NCBI GenBank assembly: GCA_913047795.1
Contig: CAJWTS010000004.1
Location: 23,162 to 87,161, forward strand
Direction: 5' to 3'
Source of the DNA: an uncultured Verrucomicrobiota bacterium
GTDB lineage: Bacteria > Verrucomicrobiota > Kiritimatiellia > CAJWTS01
Length of the DNA: 64,000 bases
Shown here: piece after piece, positions 1 to 8,724 of the stretch
Layout: each line of letters starts with the position of its first letter
Numbering within the stretch: position 1 is the stretch's first letter
The notes under the pieces: generated by a model
Databases searched by the model: none
What the model was told of the DNA's origin: nothing
The model's input: only the letters and a program-made list of their open reading frames with translations
Made by a program: the position numbers and the translations under genes

Positions 1-32
1 ACGAAGTCGACAAGGTGGCCCAGACGCTCTGA
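1..32 (+). CDS. infB: translation initiation factor IF-2, C-terminal end (partial)
   Basis: The first 32 bases hold the last nine codons of a reading frame cut by the left edge. They read EVDKVAQTL and then TGA at 30-32. An acidic, hydrophobic tail of this type is usual at the IF-2 C-terminus, and infB is the standard gene directly before rbfA and truB. The assignment rests mainly on that gene order, because only nine residues are visible. Confidence 0.6.
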   Translation, partial: EVDKVAQTL

Positions 33-55
33 GCCCCTTCGATCCGATCCGCATC

Positions 56-418
56 ATGACGATCGACCGCCTGGCACGGGTGAATGAACTTCTCCGCCGA
101 GAGATCAGCGAGCAACTCGCGCGCCTGATGTCCGGCGGCGACGTGAATCCAGCCCGGTTGACGATCACGCGCGTACGGGTCAGCCCGGATCTACGGACGG
201 CGCGCGTGTACGTTTCCGTAATGGACGATGGAGGGGACTGCACAATCGCAATGAACGCCGTTAAGCGACATCGCAAAGAACTGCAGCGCCACGTTGCGCA
301 GGATCTGCACATCAAGTACACCCCGCGACTGGTTTTCGAGCAGGACTCGTCCATTGCCGAAGGCGACGAGGTCTTGCGCATGCTCTCCGAACTGGACACC
401 AACGAGGACCACTCATGA
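56..418 (+). CDS. rbfA: ribosome-binding factor A
   Basis: This encodes a 120-residue protein of the usual RbfA length. RbfA binds the 30S subunit late in its maturation, near the 5' end of 16S rRNA, and helps with cold adaptation. The N-terminus (IDRLARVNELLRREISEQLA) and the central PDLRTARVYVS segment match the KH-like RbfA fold. The C-terminus has the expected PRLVFEQDSS segment followed by an acidic tail. It lies 23 nt after infB, and its stop overlaps the truB start as ATGA, so the genes are translationally coupled in the common infB-rbfA-truB-ribF order. Confidence 0.95.
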   Translation: MTIDRLARVNELLRREISEQLARLMSGGDVNPARLTITRVRVSPDLRTARVYVSVMDDGGDCTIAMNAVKRHRKELQRHVAQDLHIKYTPRLVFEQDSSIAEGDEVLRMLSELDTNEDHS

Positions 419-1182
419 CGCGACGACGAGGACCACGGCTGCCACAGGATCTCCGGCCGATGGACATCACGGACGGCATGCTGCTCGTGGACAAGCCGGC
501 GGGGCCGACGTCACACGACGTCGTGGACGAGGTGCGCAATCGCTTCAAGCTGACCAAAGCTGGTCATGGCGGGACCCTGGACCCGCAGGCGACCGGACTG
601 CTTGTCTTACTGATCGGACGCGCCACCAAGCTTTCCAACCTGCTTCTGGAGTCGGACAAGACCTACCACGGCCACCTGCGCCTCGGCGTGACGACCGATT
701 CATACGACGCCCAGGGCGCGATCGTTGAGGAGCGCGACCCTTCGTCGATTACGCGCGACATGATCGAGGCCGAGACGCAGCGCTTTACCGGCGACCTGCA
801 GCAAACGCCGCCCATGGTCTCCGCCGCCAAGAAGAATGGCGTGCCACTCTACAAACTTGCACGCAAGGGCAAGGTCGTTGAACGCAACCCCAAGATGATC
901 CACGTGTACGAGTTCGATCTGCTTGACTTTGACCCGCCGCGGGCCCGCTTTGCCCTGCGGTGCACGAAGGGGACCTACGTGCGATCGTTGTGCCATGACA
1001 TCGGTCAGAATCTCGGGTGCGGCGCCATTCTCGACGAACTGCGCCGTACGCAGTCCGGCGACCTTCACATCGACGAAGCCATCACCTTCGAGGACCTGAT
1101 GCAAATCGATGACGACGCACTGCTGGAGCACATTGTTCCGCTGCACAAAATCAACATTCGCGTGCAACGGCCACCCGAATGA
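415..1182 (+). CDS. truB: tRNA pseudouridine(55) synthase TruB
   Basis: TruB converts U55 of the tRNA T-loop to pseudouridine. The 255-residue product has the family opening GMLLVDKPAGPTSHDVV. Its catalytic motif GHGGTLDPQATG has the nucleophilic Asp at residue 56. The C-terminal CTKGTYVRSLCHDIG segment contains the conserved Tyr/Arg block. I chose the start at 415 because it overlaps the rbfA stop and has GAGG seven bases upstream. An ATG at 460 would give a protein closer to the family's usual N-terminus and remains possible. The stop overlaps the ribF start by 4 nt. Confidence 0.95.
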   Translation: MTRRRGPRLPQDLRPMDITDGMLLVDKPAGPTSHDVVDEVRNRFKLTKAGHGGTLDPQATGLLVLLIGRATKLSNLLLESDKTYHGHLRLGVTTDSYDAQGAIVEERDPSSITRDMIEAETQRFTGDLQQTPPMVSAAKKNGVPLYKLARKGKVVERNPKMIHVYEFDLLDFDPPRARFALRCTKGTYVRSLCHDIGQNLGCGAILDELRRTQSGDLHIDEAITFEDLMQIDDDALLEHIVPLHKINIRVQRPPE

Positions 1183-2132
1183 AAATTCATGACGACTGGC
1201 AGTCCTTCGGGCAGGTGACTGCTCCGTTGTACCTCGCCGTCGGCGTCTTTGACGGCGTGCACCTGGGACATCAACAGGTGATGCACGCCGCCATCGCGGA
1301 TGCGCGTTCCCACGATGGCGCCGCATGGGTACTGACGTTCGATCGACATCCACTCACGTTGCTACGCCCGGACGTCGCGCCGCCAATCCTCATGTCTGTT
1401 GTGCATAAGATGCGCGTCATCGAGCGTACCGGACTCGACGGCTGCCTGGTGACCCCTTTCACGCGCGACTTCGCCGCCCAGGAACCACACACATTTATTG
1501 AGAATCTCTGTGCCGCGGCCCCTTCCCTGCGCGCGGTCTATGTGGGGGTCAACTGGCGCTTCGGTAAGGACCGGGCGGGAACGATCGATCGATTGCGCGA
1601 ATTGGCGTCAAGCGGCGGATTCGAAGCGACAGTCGTGGATCCGGTCTACTGGCACGGCGACTTGATATCGAGTACCCGCATCCGCGACGCGGTGCGACAT
1701 GGCCATTTGGACGACGTACGGGCCATGCTGAATCGGCCGTTCACCATTTTGGGACGAGTCGTCGCCGGAAACTCAAAGGGCAGGGAACTTGGTTTTCCAA
1801 CGGCAAACATCGAGCATGGCTGCGAGATCCTGCCGCCGTCGGGCGTTTACGCGGCGCGTGTGGCTCTGGGCGGGAGCGTGTATTCGGGAGTCTTGAACTT
1901 GGGCAGTCGCCCCACCCTGAAGGCCCAGCGAACATCGACGCCAATGCTGGAGGTGCATCTTCTCGATTTCACGGGTGATCTCTATGATCGGGAGTTGGAA
2001 ATCCTGTTCGTTCAGAAAATTCGGGAGGAAAGGCAGTTTTCGGACGCGCAAGAGCTACAACAGCAGATCGCGGCCGACGCCGGCGAAGCCGCCCAGATCC
2101 TGAATGCCCGGACGGATGCAAATTTCTTCTAA
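1179..2132 (+). CDS. ribF: bifunctional riboflavin kinase / FAD synthetase
   Basis: RibF phosphorylates riboflavin to FMN and then adenylates it to FAD. The 317 residues divide into an N-terminal nucleotidyltransferase domain and a C-terminal riboflavin kinase domain. The first shows GVFDGVHLGHQQVM (HxGH-type signature) and the ISSTRIRDAV motif. The second begins near residue 185 with GRVVAGNSKGRELGFPTANI, the flavin and Mg-ATP binding segment, followed by PSGVYAARV. Length and domain order are normal. ATGA overlap with truB shows coupling. The next promoter starts only 9 nt after the stop, so ribF is probably the last gene of the infB transcription unit. Confidence 0.96.
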   Translation: MKIHDDWQSFGQVTAPLYLAVGVFDGVHLGHQQVMHAAIADARSHDGAAWVLTFDRHPLTLLRPDVAPPILMSVVHKMRVIERTGLDGCLVTPFTRDFAAQEPHTFIENLCAAAPSLRAVYVGVNWRFGKDRAGTIDRLRELASSGGFEATVVDPVYWHGDLISSTRIRDAVRHGHLDDVRAMLNRPFTILGRVVAGNSKGRELGFPTANIEHGCEILPPSGVYAARVALGGSVYSGVLNLGSRPTLKAQRTSTPMLEVHLLDFTGDLYDRELEILFVQKIREERQFSDAQELQQQIAADAGEAAQILNARTDANFF

Positions 2133-2140
2133 AAAACCCT

Positions 2141-2169
2141 TTGCACTGGCGCGCCAGTATCCCTATAGT
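2141..2169 (+). promoter_or_regulatory. sigma70-type promoter of rpsO-pnp with a palindrome in the spacer
   Basis: TTGCAC (2141-2146) and TATAGT (2164-2169) are separated by exactly 17 bp and lie 119 bp before the rpsO start. The perfect 14-bp palindrome ACTGGCGCGCCAGT (2145-2158) covers the end of the -35 element and much of the spacer, which is a typical place for an operator. The promoter call comes from the match to consensus. The operator role is inference. Confidence 0.75.
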
Positions 2170-2232
2170 CCTGCCGCTGTTCGAATTGAACCCGGGACCA
2201 AGCGTCACGGACCGAAACGAACTGCGGTAAGA

Positions 2233-2268
2233 GTAAGTAAGTAAGTAAGTAAGTAAGTAAGCAAGCAA
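2233..2268 (+). repeat. GTAA tetranucleotide tract in the rpsO leader
   Basis: Seven perfect GTAA copies (2233-2260) are followed by two GCAA copies (2261-2268) and then a degenerate GGTAGGCAAGTAGG. The tract lies between the predicted transcription start and the rpsO start codon at 2288, just upstream of its GGAAAG ribosome-binding site. It is non-coding. Copy-number slippage would change leader length without shifting a reading frame. Confidence 0.9.
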
Positions 2269-2287
2269 GGTAGGCAAGTAGGAAAGA

Positions 2288-2551
2288 ATGGACCGGGACG
2301 CCAAGGACGCTATTAAGCAGGAGTTTCAGCTACACGATAGCGATAGCGGCTCTTCAGATATCCAGATTGCGCTGTTGTCGAAGCGTATCGAGGATCTGAC
2401 TGGACACTTGAAGTCCCATCGTAAGGACCACAGTTCGCGGCATGGTCTGATCAAGATGGTCAGCCAACGGCGCAAACTTCTCGACTATCTCAAGCGCAAA
2501 GATGAGGCGCGCTACAAAGGCTTGATCAAGCGCCTCAAGCTTCGCCACTAA
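2288..2551 (+). CDS. rpsO: 30S ribosomal protein S15
   Basis: The 87-residue protein has normal S15 length. S15 binds 16S rRNA helices 20-22 early in 30S assembly. The conserved segments are [21 protein letters not shown], split here by no insertion, then KDHSSRHGL and the [11 protein letters not shown] helix. The basic C-terminus ([13 protein letters not shown]) is typical. A GGAAAG ribosome-binding site precedes the ATG. The gene is followed by pnp, the classical rpsO-pnp pairing, and is driven by the promoter at 2141-2169 through a leader of about 110 nt. S15 often represses its own translation through its leader, but I cannot identify the usual S15-binding fold here. Confidence 0.97.
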   Translation: MDRDAKDAIKQEFQLHDSDSGSSDIQIALLSKRIEDLTGHLKSHRKDHSSRHGLIKMVSQRRKLLDYLKRKDEARYKGLIKRLKLRH

Positions 2552-2631
2552 ATCGCCGCAATCGGCGTAAACCCTGACGATACCCCTAAATGGGGACCGT
2601 TCCCTTCCTGCTCAAAGCAACAAGGAAAAAA

Positions 2632-4809
2632 ATGAAGAACACCACATCCGTAAGCGCCGAAGTCGGCGGCAAGACCATAACCATCGAATCCGGACTACTG
2701 GCCAAACAGGCATCCGGATCGGTAACCGTTCAAATTGGCGACACCGTGCTCTTCTCAGCAGCAACGGCTGCCAGCAGCGTCCGCGAAGGTATCGATTACT
2801 TTCCGTTGCAGGTTGAGTATCGCGAGAAATTCTACGCCGCGGGACGCTTTCCCGGCGGCTTCTTCAAACGTGAGGCGCGTCCGTCAGAAAAAGAGACCCT
2901 GGTCTCGCGTTACACCGACCGACCGATTCGCCCCCTGTTTCCGAAGACTTATCGTAACGAAGTCCAGATCATCAACATGCTGCTATCCGCGGACCGCGTG
3001 AACGACTCCGACACGATCAGCATCCTGGCCGCGAGTGCGGCGTTGACCCTGTCCGAACTTCCGTTCAATGGACCCATTGCCGGCGTGCGTGTCGGACGTG
3101 TGAACGGCGAATTCATCGTCAATCCCACCCACGAAGAAAAAGCCGAGAGCGACATGGAGCTAATCTATGCCTCCACGCGGGACCTGCCCCTGATGATCGA
3201 AGGCGGGGGCTCCCAAATCAGCGAGGAAGACCTGATCGCGGCCATGCGGGTTGCCCACACCGAGTGCGTCAAGCTGATCGATATTCAGCTCGAACTGCGC
3301 AGCAAACTTGGCCTTCCGGATAAGGTTGTCGAGGAAGAGGAAGAAGACAATAAACTGATCGACGCCGCCAAGGTGATCTGTGGCGAAACCCTTGCCGAGA
3401 CACTTCTGATCGCAGGAAAACTCGAGCGCCAGGACAAGGTCACGGCGATCAAGGGTGACCTCAAAACGAAGATGACCGAGCAGTTCCCGGAGATGACCGA
3501 CGAGGAATTCCGGGCCACGTTCGACGATCTCGAGATCGCACTTGTACGTAGCAACGTACTGGATCACGGCAAGCGAATCGACGGTCGCGCTTTTGACGAG
3601 ATTCGCCCCCTCTCGGGCGACACCTCGATCCTGCCACGTACACACGGTTCTGCGATTTTCATGCGCGGAGAGACGCAGGCGATCGCCAGCGTCACCTTAG
3701 GCACGAGTAAGGATACGCAGAGCATGGACGCCATTACCGGCGGCCCGACCGAGAAATCCTTCCTCCTGCACTATAACTTCCCGCACTACAGCGTCGGTGA
3801 AACTGGACGATTAGGCGGCGTGTCCCGCCGTGAAGTCGGGCACGGTGCGCTGGCCGAGAAGTCGCTTGAGGAGATCATGCCGGATGAGTATCCCTACTGC
3901 GTGCGCGTTGTATCGGACGTAATGGGATCGAATGGATCGACCTCGATGGCGAGCGTCTGTTCCGGCAGCATGGCCCTGATGGACGCCGGCGTACCAATCA
4001 AGGGTGCCGTCGCCGGAATCTCGGTTGGGCTGTATGCCGGTGAGAACGATCGCACCGAACTGGTGATCGATATCCTCGGTGCCGAAGACCATTGCGGCGA
4101 CATGGACTTCAAAGTCGCAGGCACAAAAGAGGGCATCACCGGATTTCAGGTCGATCTGAAAATCAAAGGTCTTTCATGGGACCTGGTCGAGCGCGCTTTC
4201 AAAATGGCGCACAAGGGCCGCCTTGAGATCCTCGAGTTTATGTCCACGGTCGTGGCCAACACGCGCGAAGAACTCTCGCCGTACGCGCCGCGTATTCATG
4301 AGCTGAATATCGATCCTGAAAAGATCGGCGAACTCATCGGACCCGGCGGCAAGAACATCCGCCGTATCACCGAGATCACCGGTACGCAGATCGACATCGC
4401 AGATGACGGGATCGTCAAGATCTTCAGCGTCGATGCCGAATCGCTCGATATGGCTATTCGCGAAGTCAGTGCCACGACGGCAGAAGCCGAAGTCGGCACG
4501 GTCTATGACGGGACGGTCATGGGCATCAAGGACTTCGGCGTCTTCGTCGAAACGATCCCGGGCAAAGATGGCCTGGTCCACATCAGCGAGTTGGCGGACT
4601 TCCGCGTGAACACACCCGAGGATGTTTGCCAGATCGGCGATCAGATGTGGGTCAAGTGTATCGGCATCGACGAACGCGGGCGTATCCGTCTAAGCCGTCG
4701 CGAGGCGTTGAAGGAACGCGGCGAACAGGACACGATCAAGCCACCGGAGGGCGGTGGCAGGCGCGACGACGGACGTGGTCGTGATGATCGCGGCGACGAT
4801 CGACGATAA
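2632..4809 (+). CDS. pnp: polyribonucleotide nucleotidyltransferase (PNPase)
   Basis: PNPase degrades RNA 3' to 5' with phosphate and takes part in RNA turnover. The 725 residues carry two RNase PH-like domains, with conserved [14 protein letters not shown] and RPLFP in the first and GETQA and [16 protein letters not shown] in the second. A KH domain ([11 protein letters not shown]) and an S1 domain ([17 protein letters not shown]) follow. The tail is rich in Asp, Arg and Gly. I start at 2632 because AAGGAAA precedes that ATG. The ATG at 2590 would add 14 atypical residues and has no ribosome-binding site. The gene is 80 nt after rpsO and is ended by the terminator at 4832. Confidence 0.97.
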   Translation: MKNTTSVSAEVGGKTITIESGLLAKQASGSVTVQIGDTVLFSAATAASSVREGIDYFPLQVEYREKFYAAGRFPGGFFKREARPSEKETLVSRYTDRPIRPLFPKTYRNEVQIINMLLSADRVNDSDTISILAASAALTLSELPFNGPIAGVRVGRVNGEFIVNPTHEEKAESDMELIYASTRDLPLMIEGGGSQISEEDLIAAMRVAHTECVKLIDIQLELRSKLGLPDKVVEEEEEDNKLIDAAKVICGETLAETLLIAGKLERQDKVTAIKGDLKTKMTEQFPEMTDEEFRATFDDLEIALVRSNVLDHGKRIDGRAFDEIRPLSGDTSILPRTHGSAIFMRGETQAIASVTLGTSKDTQSMDAITGGPTEKSFLLHYNFPHYSVGETGRLGGVSRREVGHGALAEKSLEEIMPDEYPYCVRVVSDVMGSNGSTSMASVCSGSMALMDAGVPIKGAVAGISVGLYAGENDRTELVIDILGAEDHCGDMDFKVAGTKEGITGFQVDLKIKGLSWDLVERAFKMAHKGRLEILEFMSTVVANTREELSPYAPRIHELNIDPEKIGELIGPGGKNIRRITEITGTQIDIADDGIVKIFSVDAESLDMAIREVSATTAEAEVGTVYDGTVMGIKDFGVFVETIPGKDGLVHISELADFRVNTPEDVCQIGDQMWVKCIGIDERGRIRLSRREALKERGEQDTIKPPEGGGRRDDGRGRDDRGDDRR

Positions 4810-4831
4810 CAGGCGAATCGAATCTGGCACG

Positions 4832-4879
4832 GCGGCTGTCGTTACGTGTGTTTACACCCGTGCGACAGCCGCTTTTTTT
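4832..4879 (+). terminator. rho-independent terminator after pnp
   Basis: A perfect 10-bp stem (4832-4841 with 4863-4872, GCGGCTGTCG and its complement) is followed at once by seven T residues (4873-4879). A smaller GTGT/ACAC pairing is possible in the loop. It lies 22 nt after the pnp stop and just past the converging hemL stop. The T-run serves only the + strand. Confidence 0.93.
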
Positions 4880-4887
4880 AGCTGGAT

Positions 4888-6186
4888 TCAGAGCACGGCA
4901 AATGCCGCGCTAGCCGCGGCCAGGATGGCATCAATGTCCTCGTCGGTGTGTGCCGTGCTCAGGAAGAACGCCTCGAAGGCTGACGGCGCAAGATAGATAC
5001 CCGCTTGCAGCATCGCCGCATGAAAACGAGCGTACCGCCCGGCATCGGAGATCGCCACCTCGGCATAAGACCGCACGGGGCCCGCATTGAAGAACAGGCC
5101 TGCCATGGAGCCGACGTGGTGCACGGTGAGCGGGATAGCCGCGGCGGACGCCGACGCAGACAACCCCCCGCACAGACGGTCCATCATGGCGCCCAGGCGC
5201 GCGTAGGGCGCCTCCTCTTGCAGAATGCGTAGTGTTGCGGTACCGGCCGCTACGGCCAGCGGATTGCCGGATAATGTGCCGGCCTGGTACACGGGACCGT
5301 CCGGCGACATCTGGTCCATCAAGGCGGCCGAAGCACAATAGGCTCCCACCGGCAAGCCGCCACCGATGACTTTTCCAAGCGTCGTGATATCGGGTGCCAC
5401 CGCATACAGCGCCTGTGCACCACCGAGGGCAACCCGGAAACCCGTAATGACCTCGTCAAAGATGAGCAGGGCCCCATGTTCTTGCGTCATCCTTCGTAAG
5501 GATTGTAGAAAGGCCTCCCCGGGAAGGACCACACCCATATTTCCCGCCACGGGCTCCACGATGACGGCCGCAATCGTATCCCCGTTCGACTGGAAGATGG
5601 CCTCCACGGAGTCCACATCGTTATAGCTGGCGCTCAGCGTATCCGCTGCCACCGAAGCCGGCACGCCGGGCGAACTGGGCTGACCGAAGGTAGCCGCACC
5701 ACTGCCAGCCTTGATCAGAAAACTATCGCTGTGACCATGATAGCATCCTTCAAATTTCACGATCCTATCGCGGCCCGTCGCGCCGCGTGCAAGGCGGACG
5801 GCGCTCATCGTGGCCTCCGTCCCGGAATTGACCAATCGGACCTTTTCCGCCGTCGGTACGATCGCCACGATTCGTTCCGCCAGTTCGCACTCCCCCGCCG
5901 TCGGTGCACCGTAGCTCGTGCCACCTTCAGCCGCGCGCTGCACGGCCGCGACGACGCGCGCTTCCGCATGCCCCAAAATCAGTGGGCCCCAGGAGCAGAC
6001 ACAATCGATGTATTCGCGACCATCCACCGACCGGATACGGCTTCCTTGCGCCGACTCGATGTAGATCGGATCGCCGCCTACGGAATGAAAAGCGCGAACC
6101 GGCGAGTTGACGCCGCCGGGAATGACGCGCTGTGCCCGCGCGTGAAGATCAGAACTCGAACCGGAATCGGACGCCGGGGAAATCAT
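4888..6186 (-). CDS. hemL: glutamate-1-semialdehyde 2,1-aminomutase
   Basis: HemL makes 5-aminolevulinate from glutamate-1-semialdehyde, so this organism uses the C5 tetrapyrrole route. The 432-residue class III aminotransferase shows IPGGVNSPVRAF near the N-terminus, NSGTEATMSAVRLAR and FEGCYHGHSD in the PLP domain, and LIFDEVITGFRV with the PLP-contacting Asp. The Schiff-base lysine is in TTLGKVIGGGLPVGAY, and YQAGTLSGNPLA follows. The start overlaps the hemB stop as ATGA. It is the last gene of the hem operon and converges on pnp. No glutamyl-tRNA reductase gene (hemA) lies in the window. Confidence 0.97.
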   Translation of the reverse strand: MISPASDSGSSSDLHARAQRVIPGGVNSPVRAFHSVGGDPIYIESAQGSRIRSVDGREYIDCVCSWGPLILGHAEARVVAAVQRAAEGGTSYGAPTAGECELAERIVAIVPTAEKVRLVNSGTEATMSAVRLARGATGRDRIVKFEGCYHGHSDSFLIKAGSGAATFGQPSSPGVPASVAADTLSASYNDVDSVEAIFQSNGDTIAAVIVEPVAGNMGVVLPGEAFLQSLRRMTQEHGALLIFDEVITGFRVALGGAQALYAVAPDITTLGKVIGGGLPVGAYCASAALMDQMSPDGPVYQAGTLSGNPLAVAAGTATLRILQEEAPYARLGAMMDRLCGGLSASASAAAIPLTVHHVGSMAGLFFNAGPVRSYAEVAISDAGRYARFHAAMLQAGIYLAPSAFEAFFLSTAHTDEDIDAILAAASAAFAVL

Positions 6187-7157
6187 GAGCGCTGCGCTTC
6201 AGCGAATCGCTTTGCGAAGTACGTAATAATGAGATCCGCGCCCGATCGCGCGATGGCCGTTAAGACCTCGTCCATCGCACGATCAAGGTCCAGCAAACCC
6301 TTCTCCGCGGCCGCCATAATCATGGCGTACTCGCCACTGACGTTATAGGCCGCAACGGGCAGGTCGGTCGTTTCGCGTACGCGATGAATGACGTCGAGAT
6401 ACGCCAGCGCGGGCTTCACCATTACAATGTCAGCCCCTTCATCGATATCCAGGGCGACTTCGCGCAGAGCCTCGCGGACATTGCGCGGGTCCATCTGGTA
6501 GGCGCGACGATCTCCGAAGCTCGGCGTTGACTCGGCTGCCTCTCGAAACGGCCCATAGAATACCGACGCGTATTTTGCCGCGTAAGACATGATCGGCATC
6601 TGGGAGAACCCGCCGTCATCAAGTGCGGCACGAATGGCAGCAACGCGACCGTCCATCATATCCGAAGGAGCGACCATGTCCGCGCCGGCCGCGGCGTGCG
6701 AAACGGCGATCTCGGACAAGCGTACCAGCGTCTGGTCGTTGTCGACCTCCTCACCATTCAGAATTCCGCAATGCCCGTGCGAAGTATACTCGCACATGCA
6801 AACATCCGTGATAACGACAAGCCCTTCGGTCCGTGCTTTGATCGCGCTTACCGCATCCTGTATGACGCCATGCGCATCGTCCGCGCCGGATCCACTCTCG
6901 TCCTTGTCATCAGGGATTCCGAACAGGATCACACCCGGTATACCGAGCGCCTCGATCGCGCCACATTCTTCGGCGGCTACGTCAGCCGACATGCGATCAA
7001 TGCCGGGCATCGTCGATATCGCGGTGCGCTGCCCTTCCCCTTCGCAGACGAACAGGGGGTAAATCAACTGATCGACGCTCACGCGAGTCTCGCGCAGCAT
7101 ACGGCGCATCGTCTCCGTGCGACGCAAACGGCGCAAGCGTTGTTGGGGAAATGTCAT
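6183..7157 (-). CDS. hemB: delta-aminolevulinic acid dehydratase (porphobilinogen synthase)
   Basis: HemB condenses two 5-aminolevulinates to porphobilinogen. The 324-residue protein has both active-site lysines, K195 in SYAAKYASVFYGPFR and K248 in MVKPALAYLDV. A cysteine-rich segment DVCMCEYTSHGHCG (C120, C122, C130) marks the zinc-dependent class rather than the magnesium class. PLFVCEG near residue 35 is typical. It lies 25 nt after cobA/hemD and overlaps hemL by 4 nt, so it is the third gene of a four-gene operon. Confidence 0.97.
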   Translation of the reverse strand: MTFPQQRLRRLRRTETMRRMLRETRVSVDQLIYPLFVCEGEGQRTAISTMPGIDRMSADVAAEECGAIEALGIPGVILFGIPDDKDESGSGADDAHGVIQDAVSAIKARTEGLVVITDVCMCEYTSHGHCGILNGEEVDNDQTLVRLSEIAVSHAAAGADMVAPSDMMDGRVAAIRAALDDGGFSQMPIMSYAAKYASVFYGPFREAAESTPSFGDRRAYQMDPRNVREALREVALDIDEGADIVMVKPALAYLDVIHRVRETTDLPVAAYNVSGEYAMIMAAAEKGLLDLDRAMDEVLTAIARSGADLIITYFAKRFAEAQRS

Positions 7158-7182
7158 CGTCTCTTTCGTCGCAGCGACGCTC

Positions 7183-8724
7183 TCAATCTTCGGCGTCCGC
7201 TATCGCCCAGGCCTCCATTGCATCTATCAGTCCGCCGGCCGTGTGTCGTTCCGATTCGACAATAGGCTCGATCCCGTGGCGGCGCAAGGTCTTGGACGTC
7301 ACCGGCCCGATACTGGCAGCGCGAATCTCCTGTTTTCGCTTCGTGAAATCATCTTCACCCAGTATTCTTATGAAATTCTCCACGGTCGACGAACTGGTAA
7401 ACGTAATGAAGTCCGGTGGCGTATCGAGCACGGTTCGGATCTCCTCGTACGAGGTTTCGGCAGGTGTCGGTTCGTAGATCTTCAGTTCATCCACAACGGC
7501 GCCCAGTTCTTCGAGTCGCTCAACGACCACCGCGCGCGCTTTCCCCGATCGGGGCAGTAACACCCGTCGCCCCTGCATATCCTGTGCCGCGAGATCGGCA
7601 AGCAGCGATTCGGCAACGAAGTCGGCCGGGCACAGGTCGGGACGGATACCATAGGCGTCCAGGTGACGCGCCGTCGCGGCACCGATCGCGGCAAGGCGCA
7701 GACCGGCCAGGGCACGGGCGTCGCGCCCGACGCTCTTCAACAGTTCGAAAAAAATATCTACGGCCGCGGCGGAGGTGAGGATCAAGTCGTCGTAGCGGTC
7801 GAGGTTGCGCAACCATTCAAGCTGTTCCCCTGCGACTGGAAGTTTTCGAATCTGGATCGTCGGTATCTCGACGACGTCGGCACCCAGTGCCCGGAGACGT
7901 GCGCTCATGCTCTCGGCACGCTCCGCCGCGCGTGTGACCGCGACGCGTTTCCCGAACAGCGGCAACTGTTCGTACCAGGCCAACTCCGGATAAAGCGTCA
8001 CGACCTCTCCGATGATGAGCAGTCCGGGTGAACCGACACCGGCCTCCGACGATCGCGCGGCGATATCCGCCAGGGTCCCCGTCACCGTACGCTGGCAGGA
8101 ACTTCCGGCGTTCTCGACCACGGCGGCCGGTGTTGCCGGATCCCGCCCTGCCTCAACAAGCCGTTGCGTAATCTCCGGCATGCTCCGAATACCCATATAG
8201 AAGACGACCGTGCCACCCAGGTCCGCCAGGGCTTTCCAATCAACATCCGTACGGCTGCCGTCGGCCGCCGAATGACCGGACACGAAGGTCAAGGACGGGC
8301 TGAACCGTCGATCGGTCAAGGGAATGCCGGCATATAGCGATGCTGCGGTGGCCGCGGTGATTCCAGGCACAATCGCGAAGCGCACACCGGCTTCCGCCAG
8401 TGCGCTCGCCTCCTCGGCGCCACGACCGAAAATGTACGGATCGCCACCCTTGAGCCGAACAACGAGCGCGCCCTGGTTCGCGCGATCAATCAGCACAGCG
8501 TTGATTTCCCCCTGTTCCGCACTGGGGCCCCCCGCTTGTTTGCCCGCGTGTATCATCTCGGCTTCTTGCGGTGCCTCCCGCAGCAACGCGGATGAGACCA
8601 GGCTATCGTAGACAACGACGTCCGCGGCGCGCAGGTACTCAAGCGCGGCAACGGTCACCAGCGACGGATCGCCGGGACCGGTTCCCGCGAGCACAACCTT
8701 CCCGTCCTTATTTCGCTTCGTCAT
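7183..8724 (-). CDS. uroporphyrinogen-III C-methyltransferase / uroporphyrinogen-III synthase fusion
   Basis: This is a 513-residue two-enzyme fusion. Residues 1-245 are a SAM-dependent uroporphyrinogen-III methyltransferase (CobA/SUMT), with VVLAGTGPGDPSLVTV, VVYDSLVS, VRLKGGDPYIFGRGAEE and IPGITAATAA. Residues 255-513 are uroporphyrinogen-III synthase (HemD), with KRVAVTRA, DLILTSAAAVD and ITFTSSSTVENF. HemD closes the tetrapyrrole ring, and SUMT diverts it toward precorrin-2 for siroheme, cobalamin or siroheme-dependent haem. The same fusion is known in several bacterial groups (cobA-hemD). It overlaps the end of hemC by 17 nt. The reductase and chelatase steps after precorrin-2 are not in the window. 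Confidence 0.95.
   Translation of the reverse strand: MTKRNKDGKVVLAGTGPGDPSLVTVAALEYLRAADVVVYDSLVSSALLREAPQEAEMIHAGKQAGGPSAEQGEINAVLIDRANQGALVVRLKGGDPYIFGRGAEEASALAEAGVRFAIVPGITAATAASLYAGIPLTDRRFSPSLTFVSGHSAADGSRTDVDWKALADLGGTVVFYMGIRSMPEITQRLVEAGRDPATPAAVVENAGSSCQRTVTGTLADIAARSSEAGVGSPGLLIIGEVVTLYPELAWYEQLPLFGKRVAVTRAAERAESMSARLRALGADVVEIPTIQIRKLPVAGEQLEWLRNLDRYDDLILTSAAAVDIFFELLKSVGRDARALAGLRLAAIGAATARHLDAYGIRPDLCPADFVAESLLADLAAQDMQGRRVLLPRSGKARAVVVERLEELGAVVDELKIYEPTPAETSYEEIRTVLDTPPDFITFTSSSTVENFIRILGEDDFTKRKQEIRAASIGPVTSKTLRRHGIEPIVESERHTAGGLIDAMEAWAIADAED

Noticed and set aside
700..1353. Antisense open frame over truB and ribF
   Set aside because: It lies opposite two well-conserved genes, has Arg-rich composition and no ribosome-binding site; typical of antisense frames in high-G+C DNA.
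2233..2268. Start of an upstream small gene
   Set aside because: The GTAA tract contains frequent TAA stops in some frames and no start codon, so it is non-coding.
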